Part shown: piece after piece, positions 45,374-56,203 of the stretch
Numbering within the stretch: the stretch's first letter is position 1
How the letters are laid out: the number at the start of each line of letters is the position of its first letter
From: Jackrogersella multiformis
Taxonomy: Eukaryota > Ascomycota > Sordariomycetes > Xylariales > Hypoxylaceae
Direction of reading: 5' to 3'
DNA: 64,000 bases
Assembly: GCA_902806575.1 (NCBI GenBank)
Contig: CADCXD010000008.1
Location: forward strand, 62,001-126,000
Notes under the pieces: generated by a model
The model's input: only the letters and a program-made list of their open reading frames with translations
Database searches by the model: none
What the model was told of the DNA's origin: nothing
Made by a program: the position numbers and the translations under genes

Positions 45374-46774
45374 TTAGTTATTAGGAAACCCGGCCCTCAG
45401 GTTCTCGTACTTGCTATGCGGATAGGTGATGCAGTTCGGCGTGCGATCCAGCGTCGCATGGCCGCCCAGGACGTCGACGACGTTCGCGATCAGGCTCTCG
45501 CCGCCGGCCTTGTCCGCGCTGCTCTCCCACCACATGGCGCCGCCCAGCCGGCGCTCCTCGCGCACGTACCGCGCCTTGCGCCGCGCCATCGGCACCGTGT
45601 CGTAGCTGACCAGCGTCCGCGTCTGCGGGCTGTAGCAGTAGCTGCCGCCGGCCTCGCGGTCGATGTGCTCGGCGGCCCCCGGCAGCGGCAGCTTCTTGTA
45701 GTCGTGCACGCCGGCCTCCCACGTCCCCTCGCCCACGCCGTTGTACGGCGCGCCCGGCCCCTCGGTGCCCTGGAAGGCGCGCCCGTACAGCGGCATGCCG
45801 AGCACGATCTTGTGCGGCGCCACGCCATGCGATATGTAGTGGTCGACGGCGGCGACGGTGCTGAAGGGCGTGGCGCGCGGGTTCGACTGGCTGGGGAAGA
45901 GGTTGGCCTGGTGGCCCGACGAGGCGTCCCACGACCCGGCGTAGTCGTACGCCATCAGGTTCCAGAAGTCCAGCAGCCGGTCCATGCCGGGAAGGTCCAG
46001 CTTCGAGAAGTTCTGCGCGCCGGCCGGGCAGGCGACGGTCAGCTCGAAGTGGTACGGCGACGGCAGCGCGCGGCCGTAGGCGTCCATGGCCTCGCGCACG
46101 GCGCGCAGCAGCGCCACGAAGTCGGCCGCCTCGGCCGCCGACTGCGGGTACTCCCAGTCGACGTCGATGCCGTCGAAGCCGAGGTTCTTGATGAGCTCGA
46201 CGCAGGAGTTGGCGAAGGTGGCGCGGCCCTGGGGCGTGGAGGCGGGCTGCTTGAAGTTGCCGCTGTACGTCCAGCCGCCGACGGACAGCAGGACCTTGAG
46301 GTTGCGGTTCCGGCGCTTGAGCAGGTTGAGCTGCTTCAGGCAGCCGTACAGGTTGGTGCCGACGTCGTTCCAGCTGTCGCCCTCCCAGTGGATGTCGGTG
46401 TCGGCCCAGGTGTCGGTCAGGTAGACCTCGCCGGACTCGGGGCGCACGTTGGCGAAGGCGTACAGGATGTGCGTCAGCTTGTCGGCGGGCAGGTCCTGCG
46501 GCAGATGCTTCCGCCCGTAGATGGCCCAGTTGACGAAGTACGCCACGGTGCGGAACTGCTCTGGCCCTCCTCCCATCTTGTCTTCTGCTGCTGCCGGTAG
46601 GGGGTGTAGGTGGGAAGGGGAGGGGTCCGGAACAAGAAGATGGGGTGATGTAAGGAGGGTTGGAGAGATGTGGTGGTGCGAGAGCAGGGAGGGGTATAGA
46701 TGTGTAAGTAAGAAGACAGTTAAGAATACCGTCACAGGTATTATGTAAAGGAAGAGAGGTCTGATGTTAGGCAT
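45374..46774 (-). CDS. Glycoside hydrolase family 18 chitinase
   Basis: A single exon of 466 aa. The GH18 substrate motif SVGG is at 164-167 and the catalytic DGIDVDWE at 201-208, with E208 as proton donor. MAYDYAGSWD, GMPLYGRAF and the chitinase insertion region with SYDTVPMARRKARYV complete the barrel, and MWWESSADK is the terminal tryptophan motif. Residues 8-28 are a hydrophobic segment acting as signal peptide or membrane anchor, before a histidine/proline/serine linker. The ATG at 46576 (MGGGPEQFRTVAYFV) would give a 400-aa form without it. The enzyme hydrolyses beta-1,4-GlcNAc polymers for wall remodelling, nutrition or mycoparasitism. Third codon positions are almost all G or C, far above neighbouring genes, which also creates a spurious 394-codon antisense frame. 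Confidence 0.95.
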   Translation of the reverse strand: MPNIRPLFLYIIPVTVFLTVFLLTHLYPSLLSHHHISPTLLTSPHLLVPDPSPSHLHPLPAAAEDKMGGGPEQFRTVAYFVNWAIYGRKHLPQDLPADKLTHILYAFANVRPESGEVYLTDTWADTDIHWEGDSWNDVGTNLYGCLKQLNLLKRRNRNLKVLLSVGGWTYSGNFKQPASTPQGRATFANSCVELIKNLGFDGIDVDWEYPQSAAEAADFVALLRAVREAMDAYGRALPSPYHFELTVACPAGAQNFSKLDLPGMDRLLDFWNLMAYDYAGSWDASSGHQANLFPSQSNPRATPFSTVAAVDHYISHGVAPHKIVLGMPLYGRAFQGTEGPGAPYNGVGEGTWEAGVHDYKKLPLPGAAEHIDREAGGSYCYSPQTRTLVSYDTVPMARRKARYVREERRLGGAMWWESSADKAGGESLIANVVDVLGGHATLDRTPNCITYPHSKYENLRAGFPNN

Positions 46775-47900
46775 ATACCAAGGTCCAAGGTTTAGGGAAA
46801 TGTTTATTCTTATAAGTTAAGTCTCTATCTAGGACCTAGGATCTAACCTTAGGATGTAGGAAAGAGCGAGATATGAGATATGTCTTCTTCTCTTTGCTTT
46901 GTCCCGAAGTAGCTGAGTAGGTAAATCAGGTTCGAGCTGTGTGGCTTGGAGCTTGTGCGTACAAAGTGGCGATGCAAGAATACCAGGAGAGCAGCTAAGT
47001 AAGTAGGTACCAGGTACCTACAACTCATAGCGCTTTTTTTTTCTTTCCTTTGGAATCCAATCAAGTTTTAACATTCATGCAAACAACTCTTCGGCCATGA
47101 CTGGATTCATTGGTCAGGCTTGGGAGGATTTCCAGTTGTGATGATATGTACGGAATCCGGCATAGGGAAATAGGTGGAGTAGACTTATGAGGCTAGGTAG
47201 GTATTTATTAATAATGCTTGGAAGAAATAATGGAGTGTGGAGACACCGCCCAGGCGCATATCCTGCGTGGCTAAGGCATTAAGCTGGAGGGTAGTGTGGC
47301 TGAGCTACCAGCCATCTTCGGATTAGGTAACTGCAGGTGGTAACCTCAGACTTCATACTGTATTTATCCCTAATCTTACCCAGGACCTAGGTAGGTACCT
47401 AGGTAGTGAGTATGAACTATTGATGTTGCAACGTAAAGACCTACACCTTCCTGACCGTTTAACTTGTAACCACTCCATCTCTAACCGAAGGCAGTCTCTC
47501 CCTTCCTAGGTATACCTACCTACCCTTTGAAAGCAGTCTGTATATACCTAGGTAGGTTTTAAGCAATTACCTCGAACTGATAGGTTAGGCGCGATTGATA
47601 AAGGTGAGAAGAAGGAGCGTATAGAACCTAGGTAGATACCTAAGCTTAAATATATCCTACCCGTGTATATCGGTAGATTTATCAAATCTTTCTCTTCGCG
47701 CGTAACTTCAATTGGCAGTCTATTAGAAGCTTACCTCCATTTTTTGTCTTCAAACACTTCTATAATATATAGGTTAAATTACCGGTTCAGCTTCCAGAAT
47801 CCACGCTCAGTACGAGAGGGTATATTCGAACGCCAACAATACATCCAGATACATACCTTGGTATTCACATCGTTATACTAAGAAACCCTCCCAAATCAAA
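46775..47900. other. Promoter region between chitinase and the F-box gene
   Basis: Divergent promoter of 1.1 kb without a supported gene. ACCTAGGT palindromes cluster at 47385-47405, 47508-47560 and 47625-47642. Confidence 0.5.
47385..47642. repeat. ACCTAGGT palindrome cluster upstream of the F-box gene
   Basis: At least five palindromic cores occur here, including GGACCTAGGTAGGTACCTAG and ATACCTAGGTAGG, ending about 260 bp before the start codon. Confidence 0.75.
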
Positions 47901-49481
47901 ATGCGTGATTGGTACGATTTGCCAGTTGAGCTGAGGCTTATGGTTTTCGACTATCTTACACATCTATATCGTTCCATAACACCGAGACATTGGGTCGGCC
48001 GTCATCACTACCGCTATTCTGCCTATGCTGCAGTTTCTCATGAGTGGAGAAGATACTTCGAACCCAAGACTTTCTACAAGCTAGCCCTAAGCCAACATGA
48101 TTTTCCCGAATTTCAAAGAATAGTTGTCAACGAGAGAAGGTCATTTCTTCACTGGGTCTGGCTACGTGTAGAGCTTCCACGGTATGATTGCAAATCATGT
48201 TCTTCACCAGAAACAGATCAGGAGGCGGCTACGAACAACGTAATTTTCACAACCGCATTGTGGAACTTATTCACCATCTTAGCTGGGTGGATGGCGGATG
48301 GCGGGAAACCAACTCACGGTATAAATCTTCATCTCCTGGTATTGAGCGCATATTCTCCGAGTGACCAGGAACATCACTTTCGAGATCATCGCTTTGATGA
48401 TGACGGCTCAACATACTACGCCTCGACCCGCATAGATCACCATGACCCATTCCACGGCTGGTACTCTGGCCATCAGGTTAATCCACCCAAAGGCCCCCAA
48501 CTACGATTAGTTGGAGAACCTCTCAAATTCAACTTCAGTCGTTTAGTCGCAGATCCATCTCTCCCACCCCCAGAACTTCCGCATCTAGATTTCATAACGA
48601 GTTTGTGGATCCCTCGGCAATTCTACCGACCTATCCCAAAGATAGCTACTATGATTCAAAGCCTGCCGAGGTTACATACTCTTAAATATGAGCCATGGCA
48701 ACCTATCACCTATCACAACGAGGCGTATCATCAGTACAGCTTCCAAAATATCATCGACGCTTTACCCAAGACGGTCACAAGGCTCTCTATATATGAGGAT
48801 TCCAATGATACCCTGCGTACGGAATTTATGAGGATTTTATACCCTCTTCCCGCAATGATGCTATTTAGGACAAGCCAAAGACTCAAGGAACTAGATGCTT
48901 CATTTCTCGTCGAAGCTTTGTGGTTTTTCCTCCAGTTACATCCGGACACCTACAGCGACAGTCTAGTAGATATGACATGGGAAGTTCTAGAAGGTCTCAC
49001 AATGACATCTAGGTTTCTCTCCATGCATGACGGCAGGAAAGACCTTGACGATCTGCTTTGGGCCGCTTCTAAAGCAGCTTTGAGGATGCCAAAGCTTCGC
49101 ATGATGGAGCTGTGGTACGGTAATAAAAATGAAGCTTATATATTCCGCTATACCCTTTCAGAAGGCAAGGCTCTGATTGAATGGTCAGATACAACTACCG
49201 CCCCAAAGTATTGGACACCGAGAGTCATAGAATCTTGGCAAATGGTAGCAGATAGGTACGCTCAAGGCGGCCTCCATACGGCAACTCACTATATACCGAG
49301 AGACGACATTAAAGCCCGCGGGTCTATCCTTCGCTACTTAAAAAGATGCGATAGTATGTTGACACCTATATCCCTTCCCCAACTGAAATGGGAAGCCGAT
49401 AACTTGAAGCGGGTGAGGCATTTTCCACCGCCAGTGCCGCGAACGCCACTAGCAACACCCCCATCATCATCACCAAGTTGA
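47901..49481 (+). CDS. F-box-like protein (DUF6546-type), fungal
   Basis: A single exon of 526 aa. The N-terminus WYDLPVELRLMVFDYL is an F-box-like start, followed by AYAAVSHEWRRYFEPKTFYKL, which links the F-box to the body in this fungal family. The remainder looks like the long C-terminal region of DUF6546 proteins: SRLPR-like PIPKIATMIQSLPRLHTLKY, then LPKTVTRLSIYEDSN, then FRTSQRLKELDASFLVEALWFF, and a proline/serine end. F-box proteins link substrates to SCF ubiquitin ligases through Skp1; the substrate is unknown. Such genes are numerous and variable in Pezizomycotina. The family assignment is from memory of motif order and is less certain than the F-box call. Confidence 0.8.
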   Translation: MRDWYDLPVELRLMVFDYLTHLYRSITPRHWVGRHHYRYSAYAAVSHEWRRYFEPKTFYKLALSQHDFPEFQRIVVNERRSFLHWVWLRVELPRYDCKSCSSPETDQEAATNNVIFTTALWNLFTILAGWMADGGKPTHGINLHLLVLSAYSPSDQEHHFRDHRFDDDGSTYYASTRIDHHDPFHGWYSGHQVNPPKGPQLRLVGEPLKFNFSRLVADPSLPPPELPHLDFITSLWIPRQFYRPIPKIATMIQSLPRLHTLKYEPWQPITYHNEAYHQYSFQNIIDALPKTVTRLSIYEDSNDTLRTEFMRILYPLPAMMLFRTSQRLKELDASFLVEALWFFLQLHPDTYSDSLVDMTWEVLEGLTMTSRFLSMHDGRKDLDDLLWAASKAALRMPKLRMMELWYGNKNEAYIFRYTLSEGKALIEWSDTTTAPKYWTPRVIESWQMVADRYAQGGLHTATHYIPRDDIKARGSILRYLKRCDSMLTPISLPQLKWEADNLKRVRHFPPPVPRTPLATPPSSSPS

Positions 49482-50541
49482 AGCTTATTGAAGAATTCTT
49501 AATCGATTCGTTTAGACTTTAATTTATTCTTTAGAAGTAAATATACGCATGGTTTAATGCCAGCTTACAGAGCTTGATAAACCATGGGCCCTTTAACTTT
49601 AATTCTCGTTCCAATAATGATTGAATTAACATCGTTTGGTGACTTGAGGGATACATTATTATCCTATAAAATGGGTTTGTTGTATGTATTTTGGTGGGTT
49701 TCCTTTGTCTTTAATGTGCTTTGTACGGCTTAGGTTAAATACATGCAGCCGGAGAACAACCGGGGTGCGACACGAGCGGGGCCGCTCCGGACTGCCGTGT
49801 CTTCCCGTTAAATAGTTTTTGGTAATAGCACATTAATCTCCGGCCCTACCGACTTCTGTAAGAATGGGAAGTGTAAGGCAAGCCTACCTGTAAGATAATT
49901 TACAAGTCTTGATGTAAGTACGGGACCATTAATTAAAGCCTTATTCCCCTTAACCTAGAATATTAACCTAGCTGATCTTAATATTGTGATATTTAATACC
50001 TGTTCGAAGCTTACGTTTGGATAATCTCATACATCTTGGACCCCTCACGATAGCCTAAAAGTCTTACTTCATGTCGCTATTTTGTTATGCATAGAAATAT
50101 TGAAGTCTAGTTAAATTGTGAGATCATAACGGGTCTAGCTACCTCTTTGCCATCGCCTAAAACTCACGAGCAATATTCTTCGAATAGCTGGGACAATCTA
50201 TGATCTATTATTAGGTGGTGAGCTTACCCCTTTAAATAGCTTCTAACAATTTACTAATATAATCAACGAGATCAAGAAGAGAGAGAGAAAACGGGGAAAA
50301 GACATTGAAATCAGTATTTTCTCTTTTATACCCTATTCCACGCCCTTGCTTATTCGCCGGTACATAGTGCCATCGTCTAATTTGTTCTTTATTGGCGTAT
50401 TCATCAGGGTATAGCCCCGTAGAATTGCTTCGTGCCTCTACCCCCGAAGCCCCATCCGATTTGGTTCGCAACATATATCGCCGTGTTGAGCTACATGGTG
50501 CATCGAGTTGTTAGCAGATATATCTCAGTCACAATTAGTTC
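49482..50541. other. Convergent 3' region of the F-box and OYE genes
   Basis: About 1.06 kb, AT-rich. A frame at 50232-50474 (minus, 80 aa) lacks recognisable features. No RNA gene is visible. Confidence 0.5.
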
Positions 50542-51857
50542 TCACAATGGGTGCGTATCACGTACCTCTTCAGCCCAAGTCCAGACGAGTCCAGGGTTCT
50601 TTTGAAACAGGCGTCCAACAGCCACGATATCAAGAGCGATATCATCGTCCCCAGCGCTGCCCTCAAGCAACTCCTCAGCTAACTTGCCACTCGTAATATT
50701 TCCTACTGTAGCGACAAGCAACTTATCACCAACAGCCCTTTTGATAGCCTTAGCGAACGGTGCCTGGTACGCTGGCCCTACCTTGACTTTCTGTAGCGGG
50801 TGGTTGCCACCGCTGGATACATCAATCAGATCCACGCCTCTCTCGGCTAGCAACCCCGCCAAGCGAACCGAATCTTCGACTTTCCAGCTCTCGCCCACGT
50901 ATTCGTCAACGTCTTCAAGCCAGTCCGTAGCGCTAATGCGTACGAATAGGGGCATGGTATCCGGAATAGCCTTCCGGAGCTCATCCACGACCTCTAGAAC
51001 GAGTCTGACGCGGTTCTCGAAGCTGCCTCCGTACTTGTCGTCCCGGTGATTCGACGCCGGGGACAGGAATTCATATAGCAGGTACCCATGAGCGCTGTGA
51101 AGTTCGATCACGTCAAACCCTGCTTTCACGGAGCGCTTCGCGGCGGCGGCGAAGTCCGCCTTGAGCTGCGCGATCTCGTCTAGCGATAGAGCGCGCGGCT
51201 TTACGTAGTTCTCGTCGTAGGGCACGGCGCTAGGGCCGACCACGTCATCGGGCCAGCCACCTACATCATGAGTAGCCACGGCGCCCTTGCTCAGCCATGG
51301 CGCCACCATCGAGGCCTTGCGGCCGGCGTGAGCAAGTTGGATAGCAATCTTCTGGCCCTGGGAGTGCGCGAACTGTACGTGTTTCTTTAGGGGCTCGATC
51401 TGCTCGTCGAGCCACAGACCAGAGTCCTCGGGGGTGATTCTCCCGCGAGCTTGGACTGCGGTGGCTTCGATTATTGTAAGCCCTGGCTATTTCGCAGCAT
51501 GGAATTCGTCAGTGCCATCCCACCAACTAGGTCGCCTAGGTTGCGCCACGGCTAAGAGACTTGACTTACCCCGCGTTGGATGATGCCGCCGAGGTGGGTT
51601 GTGTGCCACAGGGTGTGAAACCCATTGTCGGCTGAATATTGGCAAAGCGGAGAGACCACTATGCGGTTCTGAAAGGTGACGCCGCGGATTCTCAGGGGAG
51701 TAAAGAGCTTCGGGATGGGCTTCCCATCTGGCTGGGGATCCAGCGCAGTTCCGGCTGGCGGGGTCTGGGCCGGAGTGAAGAATGGAACACCCTCGGCTGC
51801 CTTGTTAGGGATGCTCTTGGGCTGTCCGGGACTGGGTGCCTTCTCGTTAGTAGCCAT
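50542..51857 (-). CDS. Old yellow enzyme family NADPH dehydrogenase (YqjM-like)
   Basis: Exons 51857-51570 and 51486-50542 encode 410 aa. The intron of 83 nt has a GTAAGT donor, ACTGAC branch point and ATAG acceptor. The flavin barrel starts at KLFTPLRIRGVTFQNRIVVS with the active-site segment PLCQYSADNG. IQLAHAGRKAS and the substrate-anion-binding HSAH pair (H226, H229) with GYLLYEFLSPASNHR follow. GGSFENRVRLVLEVV and the phosphate-binding VGRLFQKNPGLVW complete the OYE pattern of the YqjM (thermophilic-like) class. The enzyme would reduce activated C=C bonds of enals, enones or nitro compounds with NADPH and FMN, in the cytosol (no targeting signal). The physiological substrate is unknown. 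Confidence 0.94.
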
Positions 51858-52500
51858 GTTGACGTTCGTCGGTCGACTTTAGTTGCAGTGAGATGTAGAA
51901 ATGGTGAAGGTGTGGTTTCTGGTCAAGTTCGCGGCGGGGTTGTTAAGACATGATTTATAAGCTATTATGATAGTAAAATACTACCCAATTAGCATACCTT
52001 GGTATTCAGCCATCGTTACGGGTATGGTATCATTTGTGGCCTTACCTTCGGATATTACAAATCTAAAATAGTTATTTTTACGTATTGATTTGTGGTCTTA
52101 TGTTAATCACCCCATAATAAATATAAATATAGGGGATAATGTTGTCAGTACCTAGTCTACGTTGGAAGATTTCTCATCGCTTAGGGCACATTATATGCAC
52201 TTATGTAGGTAGACGTTATCGGCAATATTCGCCCATTTTCATTAGACGGTATCGTCTCAATACATCGCGAGTTTTGTCCTTGAAAAAAACAATACGGATC
52301 CTCGAAAATTCAATATGCATCCCTTTCCACGACATATGCCGGGATATCACTCGAAGATTAGTTCAAGCTATCCATCCCCCTCATTTAGTCGATTGGAAAT
52401 CAAGTCGTAAGATAGCGATTGATGAAGTCATGAGGAGATCTAAGGTCCAGTTAGTAAAATCGACTAGCACTTGGTTTGGGTAGGAATTTCATACCATCTC
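51858..52500. other. Spacer with an uncertain 114-codon frame
   Basis: Contains the OYE promoter and a plus-strand frame at 52139-52483 (114 aa, very basic, arginine/isoleucine-rich, no known domain). Without homology or intron evidence I do not call it a gene; it ends 17 bp before the stop of the convergent zinc-finger gene. Confidence 0.35.
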
Positions 52501-53149
52501 TCAGGTTGCGGCTTGTGATCGAGCTGCACGAGCTGCACGAACTGCGGCTCGAGTCGCCCTACTACATTGCCTAATAGGGACGTTGATCACGTTGCCGTCT
52601 ACTGTACTTGCGTACTGTCGCCACATCCCGTCCGATCTCCCCCTGAATCCGTGTTCGGTTCGGACATGACCCAATAGGCTGTGAAAGCACATAGTTTCGG
52701 CGTTGCAGATCCTGCAACGTCGTGGACGTTCTAGATGCTTCTGAGAGTAAGTTGAGTTCGGATCATGTTTGTTTAAGTGTGAGTTTATACTCTGACGAGT
52801 ATTTGCGACTGTAGAACCACAACCTCCCAGGAGACAACGGAACTGTCCATTGGGCTCAATCACACCATGGGCGGTCGGATGGTTGATGAGAACTCCATTC
52901 ACGTCCTGTGAAAGAGAATATAAGTTAGTTTTTGGGTGATAAAGGGTCATGGATTATTCATTGTTACGACTTTCGCATCTATTAATAGAAGAATATGTAG
53001 TATAATTGCATCACGGCACCTGCCCTTGCCTCGTGTATTGCATAATAGCACAACATTCAGGAGGGGGAGTAATAGAGGAATAACATTGTTATAATGGAAA
53101 ATATAATGGGAAAATTGATAGCTAATAGTTATAAACTTACTGAGTTCAT
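52501..53149 (-). CDS. Small C2H2 zinc-finger protein with a 9-nt first coding exon (predicted)
   Basis: Proposed exons 53149-53141 and 52905-52501 give 137 aa starting MNSDVNGVLINHPTAHGV. The acceptor side is strong: ACTAAC branch point plus a pyrimidine tract plus CACAG at 52906. The donor GTAAGT directly follows ATG-AAC-TCA. Two fingers are visible: C-x4-C-x13-H-x3-H (RCLLGGCGSTVAN...HLNKH) and C-x2-C-x12-H-x4-H (RCRICNAE...GHVRTEH). The tail is alanine/arginine-rich (TRAAVRAARAARSQ). It probably binds nucleic acid; no known factor is recognised. The alternative is an intronless 149-aa frame from 52950 (MTLYHPKTNLY), but its first 15 codons overlap the acceptor signals. The 235-nt intron is long for this genome. 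Confidence 0.5.
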
Positions 53150-55080
53150 CTTTTGATCTTCTTCTTTATCGTCGGCGACGATATTGTTACGGAGAAGAGG
53201 AATAGGACGATATTAACGTCGAAAAATTGCTTTCGTAGTCGGTAGCGACGTACTCGACGATGCGATAATAGCTTCTTAAGGTGTATGAGACGGTGAATAG
53301 AGCTTCGGTAAAGCATAAAAACGTTAGATCCGAAATTGTATTATGCTTCTATTCTCATCGTCGGTGAAAAAGAAATATGACGCGACGAAAATGGTCGGGC
53401 AGAAAAAAGTAAGACGCGATGATATGGATGGAAATAATTTTAGAATTATTTGACGGTCGTGACTAACAAGATTAAAACGCGCTTTCCGAATTAAAAAAAA
53501 AGCTTGCCCAGGTACCTTACCTTAAGAAGTACGGAAAGTACGCACTTGCCATATTTTTATAACTACCTAGGTACTTCATTATTTAATATACTATTACTTA
53601 TAATAAAAATGAAATAATGGTACATATAAATATTATTTATTTATTTTACGAAAATAAAATATAAATTTACATCGCCGAGCATATTTAAGCTAGTTTTATT
53701 GCTATATAATGAAGATAATTTAATAGTTCTTTGTTTATTTAATTTTGTTTTTCTTAACAGGTAAGAAGATAAAGACGATGTGGGTTGTTTTCGTCTTTCC
53801 TTAGCCATTAGGTTAATATACATTCTCACTATGACCTTGTAGCAATTAAAAGCTGGTCGTACCTATTCTGAATGTACCGAGTCTTTCATTGTAGCATAAG
53901 CTGCTAAGGAGTCCACTTGGCTATAAGCTCGTCGATTGTCATCGATATGACCTTAAGGTAAAATATTATCAAGGCTGGAAGACGGTCTCTTGAGTATTTC
54001 TTTGTTATATATGTGAACATATGAAACTGAATTTCATCACACTAGGTACCTATGAAAGATGAAAGGAGGGGAAATAATACAACCATAAATACCTACCTAC
54101 CTAGGTAGGTACCTAGGTAGGTATATAATCAATAAAACCTTAACCTACGCCGTTCTCTGCTTGAAAATTATACCTGTTGTGTTATATAACTACCCACACA
54201 CAGCCACTCATTAAGTACCTAGGTAGTCACATGGACTTCATAAGTATGATGCGTATGGTGGCTGGTACACTCCCTAAGAACACTTTTATTCATGAAGTAT
54301 ACACACCTAAAATACCTATTTTATTTCTAAATTGAGAAATGTAGTTTTAATAAGCGTCATAATGAGACGTTATTATGTCCAAAGTACCTAGTACCTGGCT
54401 TAACCTTAACTTAGTGTATTTCCCATTTCAGCCAAGACCTTAATTATGATTGGTCCTTTGTAAAAGCACCCTTATGTTCGTATAGCCCAGGTGATATTCT
54501 TTTACGCACATAGACAGATATGATATGCAATTACCAATAGGTTAGGAACTGTAAAAAGGGAACGTCAATCTTAACTTATGGGATATGCAATCTATCTATA
54601 GCATAATCACATCTGCAATTTAGGTAGCCGTCAGTTTCTGGGTGAACTGAACTAACTGACGATACATGGAACTCTGCGGACATCCCACTGTTATCGCGCA
54701 TATAATCGGGAGTCTAATCTACCTGAATGCAGCCTGCCCCTATATTTGAGGATCATCAAAAGGGTCACCATTACTTTGGAAACTGTGTCCACCACTGCTC
54801 CTCATAGTGCTACGTATCTTCGATCCATGAATTTGACTTCTCGTAATGAAGAGAATGATGGAGAGTTCACATATACTCAGATGAACTTTCTACAGAGGCC
54901 CTCCACCGGCAATAACATTAAGATCCAGGGAAATACTAGTGAGGAAGATAATATAATCTAGGTTTTGTGCTAAAAGATAATATTATGAGCACATAGGCAG
55001 GATTCATCAATCTAAATAGACCAAATTTACGGCCATATGTATCCAACATGGGTACCTAGGTAGCATGGATGCGACTATGC
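53150..55080. other. AT-rich gene-free stretch of 1.9 kb
   Basis: No supportable gene. 53150-53480 is rich in CGACGA/TCGTCG runs upstream of the zinc-finger gene, and 53500-53830 is very AT-rich. The frame 54746-54961 (71 aa) lacks any recognised domain. Palindromes occur at 53567, 54091-54124, 54213 and 55050. Confidence 0.5.
54091..54124. repeat. Best example of the extended ACCTAGGT palindrome
   Basis: The core TACCTACCTAGGTAGGTA is an 18-bp perfect palindrome centred between 54102 and 54103. It is immediately followed by a second TACCTAGGTA core. Confidence 0.9.
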
Positions 55081-56203
55081 TTAATCGACTTTCAGCACTA
55101 GTTTTCCGAACTTATCCCCCTCTAGCATTTTGACCCACGCAGCAGCTGCATTGTCCATACCTACTATAACCTCTTCCTGCGTCTTGATCTTTCCTTGAGC
55201 CATCCAAGCGAGCATATCATTCGCGAAATGAGGCAAATACTTATCAAGGAGCGGCTTATCCGAACAGATGAAACCATTGATGGTGAGGCGCTTCCACATA
55301 ATATTCATGAGAGTTTTGACGCCGTATTTCTCTTCGTCTGGGTAGTTGTACTGTGATATCATGCCACTTGCGACTATAGGTTTCAACGAGTTAGATACCA
55401 AGTGAATCGCTAGTAGAAGTCGCAACAGGATCCTCTCGCTCACCTATTCTACCGTAATCATTCATCCGTGTCAGGGCAGTCTCGAGCTGCTCACCCCCCA
55501 CATTATCATAGAATACGTCTATGCCCTCGGGAGCCAATCGTACTAGGGCATCCGCTGTCTTCTCTGCCTTATAGTTCCAGGCCGCATCGTAGCCCAGCTC
55601 ATTGACTACGAAATCAACTTTCTCGGCGCTCCCGGTGCTTCCGATCACCCGCGTACCGTGCATCTCGCCCAGCTGCCCAACAATTTGGCCAACGGCACCG
55701 CTTGCTGCCGTCACGAACATAGTCTTGCCCGCCCGTGGCTCTGGTATGTACTCAAAGAAGCTGAGGTATGCCGACAGTCCTGGGATTCCTAGAACACTAA
55801 GAAGGGTGTGCAGTGGAATGTCAACGCCCGCAGACGGTAAGACTTGAGACGTAGCTAGAAGTGACGCAGAAATTGAAGCATACTCCCCCGCGGCAGCAAA
55901 GCCGAGGACCAGGTCACCAGACTTAAAGCGTGAGTTGTCTGACTTAAGGACTGTAGAGATTGTGTTGACCACGGCTGGCTGTCCCTCTACCCAGGGCACC
56001 GAATAGTCTCTTCTGTCGGTGGGTAGGCGGATTTGTCCACGTTGATAGGGGTCAAATGATAGATAAAGGTTCCTAACTGTAATCCCCCCCGGCGAGGGTT
56101 CAACTTCAGGGTCAAATGGCCACGACTCTACGGCTACAGTCTCACCAGGGATAGGCGAGCGTGATGTGTAGCGCTTGTAGATGAGTGATTTGTTTGGATA
56201 CAT
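55081..56203 (-). CDS. MDR-family NADP-dependent oxidoreductase (PTGR/alkenal-reductase-like)
   Basis: Exons 56203-55444 and 55373-55081 encode 350 aa. The 70-nt intron (GTGAGC, CTAAC, TATAG) joins NDYGRIVASGMISQYN, a typical sequence of this family. The N-terminal catalytic fold has NLYLSFDPYQRGQIR. The Rossmann fold carries FVTAASGAVGQIVGQLGEMHG, and IDVFYDNVGGEQLETAL marks the medium-chain leukotriene B4 dehydrogenase/prostaglandin-reductase group. It lacks the zinc-ligand cysteines of alcohol dehydrogenases. It would reduce the double bond of alpha,beta-unsaturated aldehydes or ketones with NADPH, for example in detoxification of lipid peroxidation products. No signal peptide. The substrate is not determinable. 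Confidence 0.93.

Noticed and set aside
45416..46600. 394-codon plus-strand open frame opposite the chitinase
   Set aside because: It is a by-product of the very high third-position GC of the GH18 gene; the antisense product is A/R/V/G-rich with no domain, while the sense strand has full GH18 motifs.
52139..52483. 114-codon basic plus-strand frame
   Set aside because: No homology recognised; amino-acid mix typical of random AT-rich translation.
54746..54961. 71-codon plus-strand frame in the AT-rich spacer
   Set aside because: Short, no domain, no nearby splice or start-context support.
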